Position numbers and translations under genes: made by a program. Shown piece after piece: positions 17,026 to 24,935 of a stretch of DNA of 64,000 bases. The notes under the pieces are model-generated. The model did no database searches and had not been told where the DNA came from. It was given only the letters and a program-made list of their open reading frames with translations. Origin of the DNA: Methanothrix sp. (GTDB lineage Archaea; Halobacteriota; Methanosarcinia; Methanotrichales; Methanotrichaceae). Numbering within the stretch: the first letter of the stretch is position 1; the number at the start of each line of letters is the position of its first letter. The stretch is from positions 248,001-312,000 of the forward strand of contig NZ_JADJJX010000001.1 in the NCBI RefSeq assembly GCF_016706325.1, read 5' to 3'.

Positions 17026-18234
17026 ATGCAAGCGATAATTCTCGCTGCGGGCGAGGGAAGCAGGATGCGGCCCCTGACCGCAAGGGTGGCAAAGGTCATG
17101 CTCCCGCTGGCCGGCAGGCCGCTTCTTGAGCATATCGTTCTCCGGGCAAAAGAGGCAGGAATTGACAGATTCGTCCTGGTGGTGGGCTATGCCGCCGGCT
17201 CAGTGCGGGATCACTTCCAGGATGGCCGGCGCCTGGGGGTGAAGATAGACTACGCCATCCAGGCGGAACAGCTGGGAACTGCCCATGCCCTGATGGCGGC
17301 GGAGAGCCTGGCTTCAGAGCAGTTCATAGTACTGAACGGAGATGTTATTCCCGATATCGATGCCCTGAAGGAGCTGGCGAAAAAGGAGATGGCAGTCTCG
17401 GCGTTCAGGGTCGATGACCCACGTCGGTATGGAGTCTTTCTGCTGCAGAACGGCATCTTCCAGTCGGTGGTCGAGAAGAGCGACAACCCCCCCTCAAACC
17501 TGGCCAATGCCGGAATCTATCTCTTCAAGAGATGGATCTTCGATGAGCTGAGGGCCCTGCCCAGATCCTCCCGCGGGGAGTACGAGCTGACAGATGGCCT
17601 GAACCGGGCGGCAAAAAGAGAGGCCGTAGAGATAGTAGAGCTGAAGCGCTGGCTGGAGATCGGCCGCCCCTGGGACATCCTGGAGGCCAATGCCGCCCGT
17701 CTCCCGGAGGTTGAGCCCCGGATCCTGGGAGAGGTAGAAGCGGGAGCGACCTTGAAGGGGAGGGTATCCATTGGCAAAGGAACAGTCGTCCGCTCGGGAT
17801 CCTACATCGTGGGGCCCGTCCTGATCGGCCAGGACTCTGATATCGGGCCCAACTGCTATATCCGGCCGGCGTGCTGCATAGGCGACAACGTCCGGATAGG
17901 CAATGCCGTGGAGATCAAAAACAGTGCCATTATGAACGGCAGCAAGATCGGCCATCTCTCCTATGTGGGAGACAGCGTCATCGGCGAGGGATGCAACCTC
18001 GGCGCAGGGACCATCTGCTCCAATCTGCGCCATGATAAGGGGAGCATAAAGTCCTACCTCAAAGGGGAAAAGACTGACAGCGGCAGACGCAAGCTGGGCG
18101 TGATCATGGGCCATGAGGTCATGACCGGGATCAACACCTCCATCTATCCGGGAACGGTAATCGAACCCTCCTACTGGGGCCGGCCGGCAGAGGTCATCCG
18201 GGGCCACTGCTCTTCAGAGAGGGCGTTTAAATAA
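17026..18234 (+). CDS. GlmU-like bifunctional sugar-1-phosphate nucleotidylyltransferase/acetyltransferase
   Basis: 402 residues. The N-terminal 230 form a nucleotidyltransferase (LAAGEGSRMRPLT, then KVMLPLAGRP; NGDVIPDID at the metal site). The C-terminal 160 form a left-handed beta-helix of hexapeptide repeats (VSIGKGTVVRSGSYIVGPVLIG onward). Archaeal enzymes of this build make UDP-GlcNAc from glucosamine-1-phosphate. A paralogue lies at 26741-27946 beside glmS. This copy sits at the head of the diacetamido-uronate genes, so it probably supplies or tunes the UDP-GlcNAc pool for them. Exact specificity (glucose or glucosamine phosphate) cannot be read from sequence alone. Confidence 0.85.
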   Translation: MQAIILAAGEGSRMRPLTARVAKVMLPLAGRPLLEHIVLRAKEAGIDRFVLVVGYAAGSVRDHFQDGRRLGVKIDYAIQAEQLGTAHALMAAESLASEQFIVLNGDVIPDIDALKELAKKEMAVSAFRVDDPRRYGVFLLQNGIFQSVVEKSDNPPSNLANAGIYLFKRWIFDELRALPRSSRGEYELTDGLNRAAKREAVEIVELKRWLEIGRPWDILEANAARLPEVEPRILGEVEAGATLKGRVSIGKGTVVRSGSYIVGPVLIGQDSDIGPNCYIRPACCIGDNVRIGNAVEIKNSAIMNGSKIGHLSYVGDSVIGEGCNLGAGTICSNLRHDKGSIKSYLKGEKTDSGRRKLGVIMGHEVMTGINTSIYPGTVIEPSYWGRPAEVIRGHCSSERAFK

Positions 18235-18294
18235 ATCAAATGAAATTAATGAATCAAATGAGCTTGAGCGATAAGCCTTTTCAAGTGTGAGGAC

Positions 18295-18470
18295 GAGCAA
18301 GAGACGGGATGAGCAAGAGACGGGATGAGCAAGAGACAGGATGAGCAAGAGACAGGATGAGCAAGAGACAGAATGAGCAAGAGACAGAATGAGCAAGAGA
18401 CAGAATGAGCAAGAGACAGAATGAGCAAGAGACAGGATGAGCAAGAGACAGGATGAGCAAGAGATGGGAC
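18295..18470. repeat. Intergenic tandem repeat, 16 bp x 11
   Basis: Eleven copies of GAGCAAGAGACAGGAT with small changes (GGG, AGA or AGG in the tail) fill the gap between the GlmU-like and the aminotransferase gene, ending about 110 bases before the latter's start. No spacers are present. Confidence 0.95.
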
Positions 18471-18580
18471 AGGCCAGAGATAACGTGAATAATAATCAAT
18501 TGAATAAAGATAAGTTGAGTAAAATAGGTTGATAGTTCGAATAAAGATCAGGCGAGAGAAGAGTTTTCAAGGAGATCTTG

Positions 18581-19681
18581 ATGAGAGATTTTATTTCCAT
18601 AGCCAAGCCCACAGTGGGCGAAGAGGAGATCGAAGCAGTGGGAGAGGTGCTGAGGAGTGGCATGCTCACTCAGGGGGAGAAGGTCAAGAATTTTGAAGAT
18701 GAATTCAGCGAGTACCTGGGAGTGGACCATTCCATCGCCGTCGGCAACGGCACCATCGCCCTGGACCTGGCCCTGAAGGGCCTTGGCATCAGAGCGGGAG
18801 ATGAGGTCATCTCCCCGGCATTCACCTTCATTGCCACAGCCAATGCCATCCTCTACCAAGGTGCAGTTCCTGTCTTTGCAGACGTGGACCGGAAGACATT
18901 CAATATCGATCCAGACGATCTTGCAGAGAAGATCACACCCCGCACCCGGGCAGTGATCGGGGTCCATCTCTACGGCCAGCCCATCGACCTGAAGGCTGTG
19001 GCCCAGATCTGTGAGGATCATAAGATCGCCCTGGTGGAGGATTGCGCCCAGGCCCATGGTGCGAGATATAAAGATGAGATGGTGGGCTCATTTGGAACCG
19101 GCTGTTTCTCCTTTTATCCCACCAAGAACATGACCACCGGCGAGGGCGGCATGATCACCACCAACGATGACGCCCTGGCGAATCGTCTGCGTCTGCTCAG
19201 AAATCATGGCGACAGCGGAAAGTACAACCACATATCACTGGGCTACAACTACCGGATGACCAACATCCAGGGAGCCATAGGCTCAGTCCAGCTCAAGCGG
19301 CTGGAGGGCTTTATCGCCAGAAGGATCGAAAATGCCAGGGCTCTGAATAATACGATCAAGATCGATGGGCTGAGAGTGCCCTTCCAGATGGCAGATGTAC
19401 GCCATGTCTACAATCAATATGTCCTCATGGTGGAGGATGACTCTCCCGTCTCCAGGGAAAAGCTGATGGAGTACCTCCAGGCCAGTGGCATCGCCACTGC
19501 CGTCCATTACCCCAAAGCGGTATATGAGCAGCCCCTCTACCGGGAGATGGGATTGGGCAAGGATATCTGCCCGGTATCCGAGGATATCTCCCGCCGGGTG
19601 ATGAGCCTGCCCGTCCACCCCTCGTTGAGCGCCTCTGACCTTGAGTATATAGCCGATACCCTAAATTGTTTCGAGGATTGA
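18581..19681 (+). CDS. DegT/DnrJ/EryC1/StrS sugar aminotransferase, WbpE type
   Basis: 366 residues from an ATG with GGAG seven bases upstream. It is a PLP-dependent sugar aminotransferase: the cofactor lysine is in FYPTKNMTTGEGG, with VEDCAQAHGA before it and LRNHGD and LGYNYRMTNIQ after it. Next to a Gfo/Idh oxidoreductase, a hexapeptide acetyltransferase, a nucleotide-sugar dehydrogenase and a 2-epimerase, it fits WbpE, which adds the 3-amino group to UDP-3-keto-GlcNAcA. The neighbour set, not the sequence alone, supports that step. Cytoplasmic. Confidence 0.88.
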   Translation: MRDFISIAKPTVGEEEIEAVGEVLRSGMLTQGEKVKNFEDEFSEYLGVDHSIAVGNGTIALDLALKGLGIRAGDEVISPAFTFIATANAILYQGAVPVFADVDRKTFNIDPDDLAEKITPRTRAVIGVHLYGQPIDLKAVAQICEDHKIALVEDCAQAHGARYKDEMVGSFGTGCFSFYPTKNMTTGEGGMITTNDDALANRLRLLRNHGDSGKYNHISLGYNYRMTNIQGAIGSVQLKRLEGFIARRIENARALNNTIKIDGLRVPFQMADVRHVYNQYVLMVEDDSPVSREKLMEYLQASGIATAVHYPKAVYEQPLYREMGLGKDICPVSEDISRRVMSLPVHPSLSASDLEYIADTLNCFED

Positions 19682-19684
19682 ACG

Positions 19685-20626
19685 ATGGACGTTGGTGTTT
19701 TAGGTGTCGGGGCCATGGGAAGAAACCATGTGCGGGTCTACTCTGAGCTGAAGGGAGTGGACACAGTCTACGTCTACGATCCAGTACAAGAGAACGCCCA
19801 GCGCGCCAGCGAGTTCGCCACCGTCTGCAGGAGCTCTGAGGAGCTTTTGGCCAGGGCGGAGGCAGTAAGCATCTGCGTTCCCACTCGCTACCACTTCGAG
19901 CTGGCCAGGGAGGCCGTAAAGGCAGGGGTCAACTGCCTGATCGAGAAGCCCATCACTTTGACAGTACAGGAGGGAGAGCGGCTCTTGGAAGAGATCGAGA
20001 AGAGCGATCTGACAGTGGGGGTGGGCCATATCGAGAGGTTCAATCCCATTGTAGAGGAGATCAAGAAGATCGCTCAGCGGCCGGACTATGTCTCCATCAA
20101 GAGGCATAACCCCACCTCCAACCGCATAACCGATGCCTCGGTGGTCGAGGATCTCATGATCCACGATATAGATATCGTCTTCAATGTCCTCTTCAAAGGG
20201 GTGGAGGATTATCATATATTCAGCGCCGGCAGCCGCAATGTCTGCGAGGCGATGGCGGTCTTCTCTGATTCAGTGGTCTCGATCTCCGCCAGCCGCCTCT
20301 CCTCCAAGAAGTTTCGCACCTTCTATGTGGAGGCGGAGGAGTTCACCACCGAGGGCGATTTCATGACTCAGGAGGTATATATCTACCGAAAACCGGGGAA
20401 ATACCGGGTGGAGGGTGAGAGATATCTGCAGGAGAACATCATCGAGAAGGTGCTGGTGGCTAAGGTCGAGCCCCTGAAGGTGGAGCTGAAGACCTTCCTG
20501 GACTGCATAAGGCAGGATAAGAGCTTTCCGGTAACCCCCCAAGAGGGGCTGAAGAACCTGGAGATCTGCGAGAGGATCAAATCGGGATTGAAATCGGGAT
20601 TGAAAGCAGAGAAGGGATTGCAGTGA
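19685..20626 (+). CDS. Gfo/Idh/MocA oxidoreductase, WbpB type
   Basis: 313 residues beginning MDVGVLGVGAMGRNH, a Rossmann nucleotide-binding start, with the family's EKPITLTVQEGERL (EKP motif) and VGHIERFNP blocks. The partner WbpB oxidises C3 of UDP-GlcNAcA to the ketone that the aminotransferase uses. It starts three bases after the aminotransferase stop. The end, ERIKSGLKSGLKAEKG, contains a small duplication (SGLK twice). Assigned by family and by operon context. Confidence 0.87.
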   Translation: MDVGVLGVGAMGRNHVRVYSELKGVDTVYVYDPVQENAQRASEFATVCRSSEELLARAEAVSICVPTRYHFELAREAVKAGVNCLIEKPITLTVQEGERLLEEIEKSDLTVGVGHIERFNPIVEEIKKIAQRPDYVSIKRHNPTSNRITDASVVEDLMIHDIDIVFNVLFKGVEDYHIFSAGSRNVCEAMAVFSDSVVSISASRLSSKKFRTFYVEAEEFTTEGDFMTQEVYIYRKPGKYRVEGERYLQENIIEKVLVAKVEPLKVELKTFLDCIRQDKSFPVTPQEGLKNLEICERIKSGLKSGLKAEKGLQ

Positions 20627-20657
20627 CGGCATTCTCTCCCGCCCGGGGGGAGTCTGA

Positions 20658-21359
20658 TTGACGGATTCCCGGGGCGATTCCCAGGGCAGCTCTCAGGCAC
20701 CCTCTGAGCACAGCCCTCAGGGCTCATCTGAGCATAGCTCTCAGGGCTCATCTGAGCATAGCTCTCAGAGCCTTTCTGAGCACAGCTCTCTTGCCCATTA
20801 TGCCCATCCCACAGCCATAGTGGAGAGCGATTCAATAGGCGAGGGGACGAAGATCTGGCACTTCGCCCATGTGCGCCAGGGCTCCAGGATCGGCCGGGAC
20901 TGCAACATCGGCAAGAGCGTCTACATCGACACCGGTGCAGTGGTGGGGGACAATGTGAAGATCCAGAACTTCGTCTCCGTCTACCAGGGGGTGAGGATCG
21001 AGGATGATGTCTTTGTCGGACCATCGGCCACATTCACCAACGACCTATATCCCCGCGCCTTCATCTGGGACCAAGAGCACGTCTCAGCTACCAGGATCTG
21101 CCGGGGGGCAAGCATCGGGGCCAATGCCACTATTATATGCGGCATAACAGTAGGCGAGTATGCCATGATCGGAGCGGGAAGCGTTGTGGCTGAGGATGTA
21201 CCACCCTATGCCCTGATCCTGGGCAATCCGGGCCGGCAGAGGGGTTGGGTCTGCCGCTGCGGCCACCGTCTGAACATGATCCTGCACGACGAGGGCAGCA
21301 GGACTCTGTATAGATGTTCATCCTGCGGAAGGGATGTGGAGATCGCAAAGAAGGCATAA
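20658..21359 (+). CDS. Hexapeptide N-acetyltransferase, WbpD type, with serine-rich repeat N-terminus
   Basis: 233 residues from a TTG with a GGGGGGAG ribosome site. Residues 1-50 are a low-complexity run of SEHSSQGS units from a 24-bp DNA repeat. From YAHPTAIVESDSIGEGTKIWHFAHV the left-handed beta-helix of the WbpD/WlbB family begins; these acetylate the 3-amino group of UDP-GlcNAc3NA. A C-terminal zinc-ribbon-like pair (CRCGH ... CSSCG) near residues 200-225 is an addition not needed for the fold. No start codon lies between the repeat and the enzyme, so the repeat is probably translated. Confidence 0.82.
   Translation: MTDSRGDSQGSSQAPSEHSPQGSSEHSSQGSSEHSSQSLSEHSSLAHYAHPTAIVESDSIGEGTKIWHFAHVRQGSRIGRDCNIGKSVYIDTGAVVGDNVKIQNFVSVYQGVRIEDDVFVGPSATFTNDLYPRAFIWDQEHVSATRICRGASIGANATIICGITVGEYAMIGAGSVVAEDVPPYALILGNPGRQRGWVCRCGHRLNMILHDEGSRTLYRCSSCGRDVEIAKKA
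20690..20790 (+). repeat. In-gene tandem repeat, 24 bp x about 4
   Basis: Four units of about 24 bp (consensus GGCTCATCTGAGCATAGCTC plus four bases) encode SEHSSQGS at the N-terminus of the acetyltransferase. Copy change would keep frame. Confidence 0.85.
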
Positions 21360-21439
21360 AAGAGAGCAATGAGGCACAGCGGGCATACAAGGGGAATGAG
21401 AAGGGCAGAAGGGGATGAAGGGCAGAAAGGAGATGAACT

Positions 21440-22642
21440 ATGGAGATATCCGATAAGAGAGCAGAGATAGCAGTCATAGGCCTTGGCAATGCCGGTCTGC
21501 CCCTGGCTGCAGTCATCGCCGACAGAGGCATGGCTGTCTTGGGGGTGGACATAAATGAAGAACGCTGCCGGCAGATAAACCAGGGAGCAAATCCCATCCC
21601 CGAGGAGAAGGGACTGGGAGAGCTGATAGCCCAACACGGAGGGAGGAGCCTCATTGCCACAACAGATTTTGAGGATGCCAGAGGATGCAAGAGCTTCATA
21701 GTGATCGTCCCTCTGCTGGTGGACGAGAGCAATCATCCCGATTTCTCGATTATGGATAAGGCCCTGCAGTCTTTGGGCCGGATACTGAAGAAGGGAGATC
21801 TGGTGGTCCTGGAGACCACTTTCCCCCCGGGGACGACATCGGGAAGGGTCAGAAGACTGCTGTGCGAGAGCAGCGGCCTTGCAGAGGGAGAATTCTTCCT
21901 GGCCTACTCCCCGGAGAGGATAATGACCGGATACAGCATCTCCCGGCTGAGGGAGTTTCCCAAGGTGATCGGGGGCGCAGATGAGGAGAGCGGCCTGGTG
22001 GCATATCAGCTCTACCGGCAGTTCATCTCCAACCTTCATCTGGTCTCATCGGCCAGTGTGGCGGAGATGACCAAGGTGATGGAGGGCTGCTACCGGGATG
22101 TGAACATCGCCCTCGCCAATGAGCTTTATAAGATCTGCCAGGATCTTGGAGTCGACTTCTTCGAGGCAAGAGAGATGGCCTGCCATCAGTTCTGTCACAT
22201 CCACCTGCCCTCTACTGGTGTAGGGGGACACTGCATTCCTGTCTATCCCTGGTTCTTGATCAAAGAGATGGAAAGGAGGGAGGCCTTCGACAAATGCCGC
22301 CTCCTTCATACCTCTCGCATCATCAATGATGATATGATCCATTACTGGGCGGAGAGGATATTGCTGCAATGCCTGAGGATCAACAAACCTCTATCTGATA
22401 TCAAGATCTGCATCAAGGGCATAACCTTCCGGGCTGGTGTGCGGGAGTTCTATCACAGCAGAAACCTGGCGCTGGCAAAGCTTCTCTGCGATAGAGGTCT
22501 CAATGTCTATGTGGCCGATCCACTGCTCGATGAGTCAGAGGTGGCAGCCAGAGGCTTCAGGAGCATCAATCCAGACGAGGCTGACCTGGTCTTCGACCCC
22601 TTCCAGCTCAGCTTCGAGCCTGGAAGAGCATCTCAGGACTGA
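21440..22642 (+). CDS. UDP-N-acetyl-hexosamine 6-dehydrogenase (WbpA/WecC family)
   Basis: 400 residues. AVIGLGNAGLPLAAVIADRG is the NAD-binding start; FPPGTTSGRVRR, SPERIMTG, MTKVMEGCYRDVNIALANEL and the catalytic-cysteine block STGVGGHCIPVYPW are all present. These enzymes oxidise C6 of UDP-GlcNAc or UDP-ManNAc to the uronate. In this cluster it is expected to make UDP-GlcNAcA, the first step of the diacetamido-uronate route. AGGAGAT lies upstream of the ATG. The following repeat region begins at its stop. Confidence 0.9.
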   Translation: MEISDKRAEIAVIGLGNAGLPLAAVIADRGMAVLGVDINEERCRQINQGANPIPEEKGLGELIAQHGGRSLIATTDFEDARGCKSFIVIVPLLVDESNHPDFSIMDKALQSLGRILKKGDLVVLETTFPPGTTSGRVRRLLCESSGLAEGEFFLAYSPERIMTGYSISRLREFPKVIGGADEESGLVAYQLYRQFISNLHLVSSASVAEMTKVMEGCYRDVNIALANELYKICQDLGVDFFEAREMACHQFCHIHLPSTGVGGHCIPVYPWFLIKEMERREAFDKCRLLHTSRIINDDMIHYWAERILLQCLRINKPLSDIKICIKGITFRAGVREFYHSRNLALAKLLCDRGLNVYVADPLLDESEVAARGFRSINPDEADLVFDPFQLSFEPGRASQD

Positions 22643-22658
22643 TCATATGAAGTCCGAT

Positions 22659-22745
22659 CATATGAGGAGCCACGCAAATACTAATCATATGAAAAATCAA
22701 ACGAATACCAATCATATGAAGAAGCATGTGAATACCAATCATATG
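22659..22745 (+). repeat. Tandem repeat, 27 bp x 3, ending at a start codon
   Basis: CATATGA recurs at 22659, 22686, 22713 and 22740 with exact 27-bp spacing, and once more at 22644. Every unit carries an ATG in the frame of the epimerase, so translation could begin at 22647, 22662, 22689, 22716 or 22743 and add nine-residue units such as KKHVNTNHM. Confidence 0.95.
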
Positions 22746-23819
22746 AAGATAGCAACCATAGTGGGGGCCCGGCCCAATTTCATCAAGCTGGCGCCAGTAT
22801 CAAAGCAGATAAGAGAACGAGATATCGATGAGGTCATAGTCCATACCGGCCAGCACTACAACTATGAGATGGACAGAATATTCTTCGATCAGATGGGCAT
22901 AGCAGCGCCTGACTATCACCTGGGCATAGGCTCTGGCAGCCATGCTTTTCAGACTGGCGAGATGCTCAAAAAGATAGAAGAGGTCTTGCAGAAGGAGGAG
23001 CCGGATGCGGTCATAGTATTCGGGGACACCAACTCCACCCTGGCCGGCGGACTGGCGGCGGCAAAGCTGCACATCAAGTGCGCCCATGTCGAGGCCGGGC
23101 TGAGGTCCTTTGATAAGAGGATGCCCGAAGAGATCAATCGGGTGCTGGTTGACCATTGTTCCGATCTGCTCCTCTGTCCAACCCAGACGGCAGTCGATAA
23201 CCTGAAAAGAGAAGGGATCGTAGAGAATGTCCACCTAACTGGAGATGTGATGGTGGATGCGCAGAAGGATTGCGAGCGGATTGCCCAGAGCGAGTCCCAT
23301 ATCATTGAGAGCCTGGGGCTGGAGATCGGGGATTATTATCTGGCAACTGTCCACAGGGCATCGAACACAGACGATCCGCAGAATCTGAGGGCAATCGCCC
23401 AGGCCCTCCTGGAACTGGATGATGTGGTCTTTCCCTGCCATCCCCGAGCTGAGAAGTGCCTGAGGGAGTTCGGGCTGTGGGAAGATGTGAGCCGAAAGAT
23501 CAGGGTGATCAAGCCGGTGGGTTACCTGGATATGCTTGTATTGGAGAAGAACGCCAAGAAGATCGTCACCGACTCGGGAGGGGTGCAGAAGGAGGCCTAT
23601 CTATTGGGCATCCCCTGCATAACCCTGAGAGAGAGCACAGAATGGACAGAGACAGTAGACGATGGCTGGAATATCCTGGTCCCTCCGGGGGAGGATATCG
23701 CCTCTGCAATCAGGGAATTTCAGCCCAGGCATGAGCGCCAGGATGTATTCGGAAAGGGCAGGGCGAGTGCCATGATCGTTGACCTGATGGAGGGGCTGGC
23801 CGGGCCAGGTGGATCTTGA
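22743..23819 (+). CDS. wecB: UDP-N-acetylglucosamine 2-epimerase, non-hydrolysing (WecB/WbpI type)
   Basis: 358 residues from MKIATIVGARPNFIKLAPV. The sequence shows HTGQHYNYEMD, FGDTNSTLAGG, HVEAGLRSFDKRMPEE and TDSGGVQKEA, all signatures of the family that inverts C2 of UDP-GlcNAc-type sugars. In this operon it should act last, as WbpI does, turning the diacetamido-glucuronate into the manno form; plain UDP-ManNAc synthesis is the alternative. The start is ambiguous because four more in-frame ATGs lie upstream within 27-bp repeats; homology begins only at 22743. It overlaps the next gene by four bases. Confidence 0.9.
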   Translation: MKIATIVGARPNFIKLAPVSKQIRERDIDEVIVHTGQHYNYEMDRIFFDQMGIAAPDYHLGIGSGSHAFQTGEMLKKIEEVLQKEEPDAVIVFGDTNSTLAGGLAAAKLHIKCAHVEAGLRSFDKRMPEEINRVLVDHCSDLLLCPTQTAVDNLKREGIVENVHLTGDVMVDAQKDCERIAQSESHIIESLGLEIGDYYLATVHRASNTDDPQNLRAIAQALLELDDVVFPCHPRAEKCLREFGLWEDVSRKIRVIKPVGYLDMLVLEKNAKKIVTDSGGVQKEAYLLGIPCITLRESTEWTETVDDGWNILVPPGEDIASAIREFQPRHERQDVFGKGRASAMIVDLMEGLAGPGGS

Positions 23820-24811
23820 AGATACTGCTTTTGGCCAACCAGCCGGAGAGGACCACCAGGCTGAGGATGTTCACAGGCACCCTTCAGTCCCAGGGGCATG
23901 AGGTCGTTGTCCCCAGCTTCGGCACAAGGAACTGGATCAGCATCGCCGGTCAGGCGAAGAGGATGGTCATGGAGGAAAAGCCGGATGTGGTTCATATCTT
24001 CAACGTCCCGGATGTGATCTATCATGGCTTTGCCGGACTGCGGGGAAAGGGCTACCAGAGGCTGATCTACGACTACCGCTCCCCCTGGGGGGTGGAGTTC
24101 GCTCAGACCTTTAAAGCTCCGGGGAAGCTGTTTGCCGAGCGCTTCGAAAGGGAGCTGGCAAGAGCGGCTGATATCATCACCACTGTCAATGAGCCCTTGC
24201 AGGAGAAGGTGAGAGAGTATGCCCCGGGAAAGAGGGTCCATATCATCCCCAACTATCCACAGCGTTCCTTCTGCCAGGAGGTCAGCGATATCGAGGGAGG
24301 AGAGCATGCCATCCGGCAGGAGAAGGGGCCGATAATATTCATTGGCAGGGTCTGCACCCAGGAGGGAATCGGAAGGCTGCTGGAATTGGCGCGGGCCATT
24401 CCAGAGAGGGAGTTTTGGATTGTAGGCGGCGGCCCCTTCGCCCGCTATTATCTGTGGAGAAGGCCGGCAAACGTCATAGATCTGGGCTGGCAGCCTCATG
24501 AAAAGGTGGCGGCACTGCTAGGCAAAGCCAGCCTATGCCTGATTCCCCGCGAGGAGAATGCTCTCACCCCCTACTCCACAGATAAGAGCGTCTGGAAGCT
24601 CAATGAGTATCTGGCTCTGGGCAAGGTGGTGGTGGCATCGGGGGTGACTATGATCGAGAAGAGAAAGAACCTGGTGATTGTGCCCTCCCGCGATCTGGAG
24701 AGGGCGGTGAGAGATAACCTGGCAAGAGAGCCTGAACCGATGTCCAGGGAGGATTATCGATTCTGGGACATGAACGATCAGGTCATTCGTGAGGTCTACG
24801 AGAGCCTGTGA
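23816..24811 (+). CDS. Family 4-type glycosyltransferase
   Basis: 331 residues starting at a TTG that overlaps the epimerase stop (TTGA). It begins KILLLANQPERTTRLRMF and has the GT-B fold signs: VHIFNVPDVIYH, FIGRVCTQEGIGRLLELA at the C-terminal Rossmann start and a YSTDKSVWKLNEYLALGKVVVAS donor-site segment. The tight coupling to the epimerase suggests it adds the diacetamido-uronic acid sugar to a lipid-linked glycan, which is inference. Confidence 0.8.
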   Translation: MKILLLANQPERTTRLRMFTGTLQSQGHEVVVPSFGTRNWISIAGQAKRMVMEEKPDVVHIFNVPDVIYHGFAGLRGKGYQRLIYDYRSPWGVEFAQTFKAPGKLFAERFERELARAADIITTVNEPLQEKVREYAPGKRVHIIPNYPQRSFCQEVSDIEGGEHAIRQEKGPIIFIGRVCTQEGIGRLLELARAIPEREFWIVGGGPFARYYLWRRPANVIDLGWQPHEKVAALLGKASLCLIPREENALTPYSTDKSVWKLNEYLALGKVVVASGVTMIEKRKNLVIVPSRDLERAVRDNLAREPEPMSREDYRFWDMNDQVIREVYESL

Positions 24812-24935
24812 ACTTATCCCTTCCCCTTGAGCCCTGCCATCTTTCTGCTGAGGGCCCATGGATCCCGATCTCGCTGCAGCACATAGCCTGCCCAATTCAG
24901 CGAAGGCCAGGTTCCCTGCTGCTCTCAGCGGGATC

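Noticed and set aside
22437..22742. Epimerase beginning inside the dehydrogenase gene
   Set aside because: The upstream frame is a shadow of the dehydrogenase; it becomes meaningful only from the repeat ATGs onward.
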